Below are positions 58,244 to 64,000 of a DNA stretch of 64,000 nt, in pieces (the stretch's first letter is position 1; every line of letters starts with the position of its first letter). Position numbers and translations under genes: made by a program. Under the pieces are notes generated by a model. The model had not been told where the DNA came from, made no database searches, and saw only the letters and a list, made by a program, of their open reading frames with translations. The DNA comes from Pseudomonas oryzihabitans. GTDB lineage: Bacteria > Pseudomonadota > Gammaproteobacteria > Pseudomonadales > Pseudomonadaceae. The stretch covers positions 951,001-1,015,000 of the forward strand of contig NZ_CP017024.1 in the NCBI RefSeq assembly GCF_014522265.1. Direction: 5' to 3'.

Positions 58244-61041
58244 TCCGCTACGGCATCAGCCGCTTCGCCCTGCTCAACACCGCCGGCTACAGCCTCGGCC
58301 TCTTTCCGCTGGAACAGCCGCTGTCGGTCTACGGGGCCAACAACCTGGGCAAGAGCGCCTCGATCAACGCCCTGCAATTCCCCATCCTGGCGCGGCTCTC
58401 CGACATGAGCTTCGGCAAGTACAGCAACGAGCAGTCGCGCAAGTTCTACTTCGCCACCGACACCAGCTACATCCTCATCGAGCTGCGCCTGGCCCACGGC
58501 CCCCACGTCATCGGCGTGGCCGGTCGCGGCCCGGGGGGCGGCTTCGGTCACCAGTTCTTCGCCTATGCCGGCGAACTGGACCTGGCCCACTACCAGCGCG
58601 ACGGCGCCTGCCTGCGCCAGCGCGAGCTGTTCGCCAGCCTGGAACGCGCCGGCCATAAGGCCTATGAGGTCAAGCCCGACGAATTGCGCCGCCTGCTGGT
58701 CGGCGGCCATACCAGCATCCCCCTGGACCTGACGCTGATTCCGCTGCGATCCACCAGCGAACAGAGTCTCAAGACCTTCCGCGCCCTGTTCATCAACCTG
58801 CTGCACATGCGCGAGATCACCGCGGCCAAGCTCAAGCAGCTGTTTCTCGATGCCTTCGAGCACAGCCTGAGATCCGGCAGCGTCGACTACATCGCCGCCT
58901 GCGAGGAAGCCTTCCGCGATGTCCGCCGCATGGAGCAGGACTACCAGGCGCTGGTCGCCGCCGGCCCGCTGGTGGAAGCCCTGGCCAATGGCGTCGAACA
59001 GCGCGATCGCCTGAGGGGCAAGCTGCATCGCCTCTCGCCCTTGCTCGACAGCCTGCTCGGCAGCTGGCAGCACTATGCCCTCGACCGCCGCGACGAACTC
59101 CTGGCCCAGACCGAACACTATCGCCAGGAGCAGGATGGCCTGCAGCAGAGCCAGCGCGACGGCACCAGCGAATTGATGCGCCGCGAGCGCGAGATCAGCA
59201 GCCTGCAGCGCTGGCTCGCCGAGCTGGCCCATCTCAAGCACCGCTTCGCCCTGGTGGAGTCCAGCGCCCCCCTCGAAGCCCAGCTGCTGGCCGCCAAGGA
59301 CGCCCACGACGAACTCGCCGGCGCCCTGTCCCAGGCCAGTCAGTTCAGCAGCGAAGACCTCGACCAGCGTGTCCGCGAACTGGAACAGCGCCTCAAGGGG
59401 ATTCGCCAGCAACTCGACCACGCCGACAACAACAGCTATGCCCGCCTGCGTGAAGAATTCAGCCAGGCCGACGTCGACCGCCTGATGCGGCTGTTCAACG
59501 GCCAGCTGTTCAGCCTGCCGCTCGGCCCCAGGGGGGTCGAACTGGCGGAAGACGGCAGTTGGTTAAAGACCTTCGAAGGCATCCTGGCGCGTTTCCAGGG
59601 TGATCGCCTCGAATTGCCGGGCCTGTCCCTCGATCTCTCGGGGATAGAGCCACCCACCCTGCAGGCCCTGGCCGATCGCGCCGCGCTGCGTGACCAGAAG
59701 GACCGTCTGGAGCGCGAGCTCAAGCAACTCAAGGCCCAGCAGGGCGTCAGCGTCGACCGCCAGGCCAGCAAGGCCCAGGCCGAAGTGCTCTACCAGCAGG
59801 TGCTGGATGCGCAGAAGGCCCTGGAAGATTTCCGTCGCTGCCAGACCCTCAGTGCCGAGGAAAACGAAAAGCTCGAACAGCTGGCCCAGTTGGAAGCCGC
59901 TCAGGACGAACTGAGACGCGCCGGCGATGCCTTCACCGAGCGTGTCCAGCAACTATCCGCCAGGCTGCAACTGATTGGCCGCCAGCTCGCCGACCTGGAA
60001 GCCAGGGACCGTACCCTGGCCGACGCCCTGCGCCGCCGCCAGCTGCTGCCCACCGACCTGCCCCCGGGCACGCCCTTCATGGAAGCGGTGGACGATTCCC
60101 TGGAGAACCTGCTGCCGCTGCTCAACGACTACCAGGACAGCTGGCAGGCCCTGCAGCGTGCCGACACCCAGATAGAGGCGCTCTATGCCCAGGTCCGCCT
60201 CAAGGGCGTCGCCAAGTTCGACAACGAGGAAGATCCCGAGCGCCGCCTGCAGCTGCTGGTGAATGCCTATGCCCATCGCCAGGACGAAGCCCTGACCCTG
60301 GCCAAGGCCCGCCGCGCTGCCGTCACCGACATCGCCCGGACCCTGAGAAACATCCGCAGCGACTACGACAACCTCGAACACCAGCTGCAGCTGTTCAACC
60401 GCGAGATCAATCGCAAGCAGGTCTCCAACCTGGAGAGCTTCCGCATCGTCCTGGCGCCCAATAAGGAAGCGCTCAAGCACATCGACCAGATCATCCACAG
60501 CGCGGGTCAGTACGAGGAAGGCGAGACCCTCTCGGTCTTCGATCTCACCCAGGACAGCAGCCAGGACCAGAAGAACGAGGATGCCAAGGAATACCTGGCA
60601 CGCCTGGTGGCCGCCAACGGCAATCAGCTCGGCCTCAAGGACCTCTTTGAGTTGGCCTTCGAGATCACCAAGCAGGGCGGCCAGCCGATTCTGCACACCG
60701 ACATCGACGGCGCCGCCTCCAACGGCACCACCATGACCATCAAGGCACTCACCAACATGTACCTGTTGCTGCACCTGATGGACCGGGAGCAGGCCGCCAA
60801 GATCCGCCTGCCCTACTACCTGGACGAAGCCGCCGACATCGACGAACGCAACCAGCAGGCGCTGATCGAAACCAGTCAGCAACTGGGCTTCGTGCCCATC
60901 CTGGCCAGCGTCAAGCCCCAGGTCAGCGCCCAGGTCGCCATCGACCTCGAAGGCGGCAGCGGCCCCGGTGGCATCTACATCGACGAAGCCGACTGGAAAT
61001 ACATCGCCAAACGCGACCTGGCTCTGCCCGAACCCGCTTGA
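58240..61041 (+). CDS. mksB: Condensin subunit MksB (SMC-like ATPase)
   Basis: 933 residues, shorter than MukB or SMC because the coiled coils are short. N-terminal Walker A YGANNLGKSAS (Gly32-Ser39); coiled coils about 270-400 and 480-800 rich in Glu, Gln, Leu and Arg; ABC-like signature SNGTTMTIKAL near 827-837 and Walker B PYYLDEAADIDERN near 857-870 with Asp862 and Glu863. Assembles with MksE and MksF to compact DNA. No mksG/jetD nuclease gene follows; a terminator and the rRNA operon end do. Confidence 0.92.
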   Translation: MIRYGISRFALLNTAGYSLGLFPLEQPLSVYGANNLGKSASINALQFPILARLSDMSFGKYSNEQSRKFYFATDTSYILIELRLAHGPHVIGVAGRGPGGGFGHQFFAYAGELDLAHYQRDGACLRQRELFASLERAGHKAYEVKPDELRRLLVGGHTSIPLDLTLIPLRSTSEQSLKTFRALFINLLHMREITAAKLKQLFLDAFEHSLRSGSVDYIAACEEAFRDVRRMEQDYQALVAAGPLVEALANGVEQRDRLRGKLHRLSPLLDSLLGSWQHYALDRRDELLAQTEHYRQEQDGLQQSQRDGTSELMRREREISSLQRWLAELAHLKHRFALVESSAPLEAQLLAAKDAHDELAGALSQASQFSSEDLDQRVRELEQRLKGIRQQLDHADNNSYARLREEFSQADVDRLMRLFNGQLFSLPLGPRGVELAEDGSWLKTFEGILARFQGDRLELPGLSLDLSGIEPPTLQALADRAALRDQKDRLERELKQLKAQQGVSVDRQASKAQAEVLYQQVLDAQKALEDFRRCQTLSAEENEKLEQLAQLEAAQDELRRAGDAFTERVQQLSARLQLIGRQLADLEARDRTLADALRRRQLLPTDLPPGTPFMEAVDDSLENLLPLLNDYQDSWQALQRADTQIEALYAQVRLKGVAKFDNEEDPERRLQLLVNAYAHRQDEALTLAKARRAAVTDIARTLRNIRSDYDNLEHQLQLFNREINRKQVSNLESFRIVLAPNKEALKHIDQIIHSAGQYEEGETLSVFDLTQDSSQDQKNEDAKEYLARLVAANGNQLGLKDLFELAFEITKQGGQPILHTDIDGAASNGTTMTIKALTNMYLLLHLMDREQAAKIRLPYYLDEAADIDERNQQALIETSQQLGFVPILASVKPQVSAQVAIDLEGGSGPGGIYIDEADWKYIAKRDLALPEPA

Positions 61042-61057
61042 GCCCCCTTCAGAACGC

Positions 61058-61085
61058 AAAAAGCCCGGCACATGCCGGGCTTTTT
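61058..61085. terminator. Bidirectional terminator after mksB
   Basis: AAAAAGCCCGGC, loop ACAT, GCCGGGCTTTTT: symmetric A and T tracts allow action on both strands. Confidence 0.93.
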
Positions 61086-61117
61086 CCTGCTCGCGTAACG
61101 CCGCCTTAGGTGCTGCG

Positions 61118-61250
61118 GTAGGTTGGGCTGAGCCTGGCGAAGCCCAACATCCATACTCCAGCCTTGCCCCCCTCACCGCCTCGCCGCCGTTCGCTTGATG
61201 CCTGCAACGGACCTCATCGTTGGGCTTCGCTGCGCTCAGCGCCAACCTAC
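61118..61250. repeat. Palindromic element, GTAGGTTGG family, copy 2
   Basis: Arms GTAGGTTGGGCTGAGC (61118-61133) and GCTCAGCGCCAACCTAC (61234-61250), plus inner AAGCCCAAC and CGTTGGGCTT. Same family as 32093-32189, with a longer unrelated centre. Confidence 0.85.
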
Positions 61251-61274
61251 GATGATTCTGTGCCGTGCTTCCAA

Positions 61275-61305
61275 CCCAACAGCCCGGCGCAGCCGGGCTG
61301 TTGGG
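61275..61305. repeat. Perfect 14-bp hairpin
   Basis: CCCAACAGCCCGGC, loop GCA, GCCGGGCTGTTGGG. The T tract on either side is short, so a terminator role is doubtful. Confidence 0.7.
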
Positions 61306-61379
61306 CTCTTGAGCTCTTGCAGACTTAAAGCTGTACCTGCCTAGCAGGCACTGCTCCAACGCCGCCGCCGCGCCCTTTT

Positions 61380-61418
61380 GGTCCCCTCTCCCCCGGGGAG
61401 AGGGCTAGGGTGAGGGCA
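61380..61418. repeat. CCCTCACCC-type hairpin, single copy
   Basis: CCCCTCTCCCCCGGGGAGAG followed by GGCTAGGGTGAGGGC, the same family as at 51622. It ends the non-coding 61086-61560 stretch apart from the hairpin at 61517. Confidence 0.85.
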
Positions 61419-61516
61419 CCCTCAGCTATGCGGCTTCAGGCTTCCGTTAGCCAATTAGCTGCTCCCAGCGCCTAAGCGCCCTGACGCCCGGTCGAACTTT
61501 TCCCGCCCCAAAGACA

Positions 61517-61549
61517 ACACCCCCGCCAGAATGAACTGAGCGGGGGTGC
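61517..61549 (-). terminator. Terminator-like hairpin after 5S rRNA
   Basis: ACACCCCCGC (61517-61526) and GCGGGGGTGCT (61539-61549) form a strong stem just downstream of 5S on the minus strand, followed there by GTTGTCTTT. Likely the rRNA operon terminator. Confidence 0.6.
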
Positions 61550-61560
61550 TGGGTGTTAGG

Positions 61561-61679
61561 CGCTTGACGATGACCTACTCTCACATGGGGAAACCCCACA
61601 CTACCATCGGCGATGCATCGTTTCACTTCTGAGTTCGGGAAGGGATCAGGTGGTTCCAATGCTCTATGTTCGTCAAGCA
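61561..61679 (-). rRNA. rrf: 5S ribosomal RNA
   Basis: On the minus strand begins TGCTTGACGAACATAGAGC and ends GTAGGTCATCGTCAAGCG, with the conserved CCGAACTCAGAAGTGAAAC loop and GCCGATGGTAGTG. About 119 nt; ends are approximate to a base or two. Complete. Confidence 0.95.
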
Positions 61680-61839
61680 ATTCGGTTGGCTGACCAGGCG
61701 ATGAGGCTGCCTAGCTGGCCCAATTGGGTCTGTGATCGAAGTAGACAACTCGTCTTTGGGGTCTTGCGAACCCACGCGCCGGTTTTCGGCGTCGTCTTCC
61801 TCACGCTCTGACCACGGTCAGATTGTTTGGGTGTTATAT
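61680..61839 (-). other. 23S-5S internal transcribed spacer
   Basis: 160 bases between the two rRNAs. It contains no tRNA; a short ORF here has no support. Confidence 0.8.

Positions 61840-64000
<2,161 letters not shown>

Noticed and set aside
56314..61041. Wadjet anti-plasmid system
   Set aside because: No fourth gene (JetD/MksG) is found; downstream is a terminator, repeats and rRNA.

Overview
The window is chromosomal DNA of a high-G+C gammaproteobacterium, almost certainly a Pseudomonas. The evidence is the gene order lolB-ispE-tRNA-Gln-prs-rplY-pth-ychF, the mksFEB condensin operon, the Pseudomonas-type iol operon and the codon use. Species is not determinable by eye; a P. oryzihabitans/P. 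psychrotolerans-like strain is a guess. No insertion sequence, integrase, prophage or CRISPR array was seen.

Layout. (1) 1-4950: conserved housekeeping block (lolB end, ispE, tRNA-Gln, prs, rplY, pth, ychF). The last 40 % of ispE is written in AT-rich codons unlike the rest. (2) 5053-35014: accessory region dominated by LysR/AraC regulators beside MFS exporters. It includes a six-gene minus-strand operon (DoxX, ABM-domain membrane protein, alpha/beta hydrolase broken by a frameshift, YtcJ-like amidohydrolase, MFS-ABM fusion, YcaC-like hydrolase), a pirin, a DedA protein, an ATPase-type regulator, a metallophosphoesterase, an NTP/NDP translocase with a Tat-exported aldo/keto reductase, the UV-damage endonuclease UvsE and a DUF445 protein. 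Its intergenic spaces hold several families of palindromic repeats. (3) 35064-51360: myo-inositol locus. iolC-E-B-A-D-G, a frameshifted Gfo/Idh gene, a sugar ABC transporter (binding protein, ATPase, permease) and another Gfo/Idh gene lie on the minus strand; a divergent RpiR regulator lies on the plus strand. Three promoters share a 16-bp TGGAA-N6-TTCCA operator placed next to the -10 box, and all three leaders carry AAnAAnAA (Hfq/Crc-type) motifs next to the ribosome binding site. (4) 51469-61085: tRNA-Met, trehalose genes otsBA, an acidic protein, rimI with its frameshifted upstream partner, and mksFEB. (5) 61561-64000: end of an rRNA operon on the minus strand (23S, partial, then 5S).

How it works together. 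Inositol would enter through the ABC transporter and be oxidised by IolG. IolE, IolD and IolB convert it to 2-deoxy-5-keto-gluconate; the kinase-aldolase fusion IolC phosphorylates and cleaves this, and IolA turns malonate semialdehyde into acetyl-CoA. RpiR would release the three operators when an inositol catabolite is present, and Hfq/Crc would hold translation down on preferred carbon sources. From memory of the PAO1 gene order, ychF is followed directly by tRNA-Met, so the roughly 46 kb between them here looks like a strain- or lineage-variable block.

Quality caution: four single-base deletions in or next to short G/C runs break three otherwise intact genes (16441-16445, about 41161-41171, 41289-41292, 55841-55845). 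Sequencing error is as likely as real gene decay.
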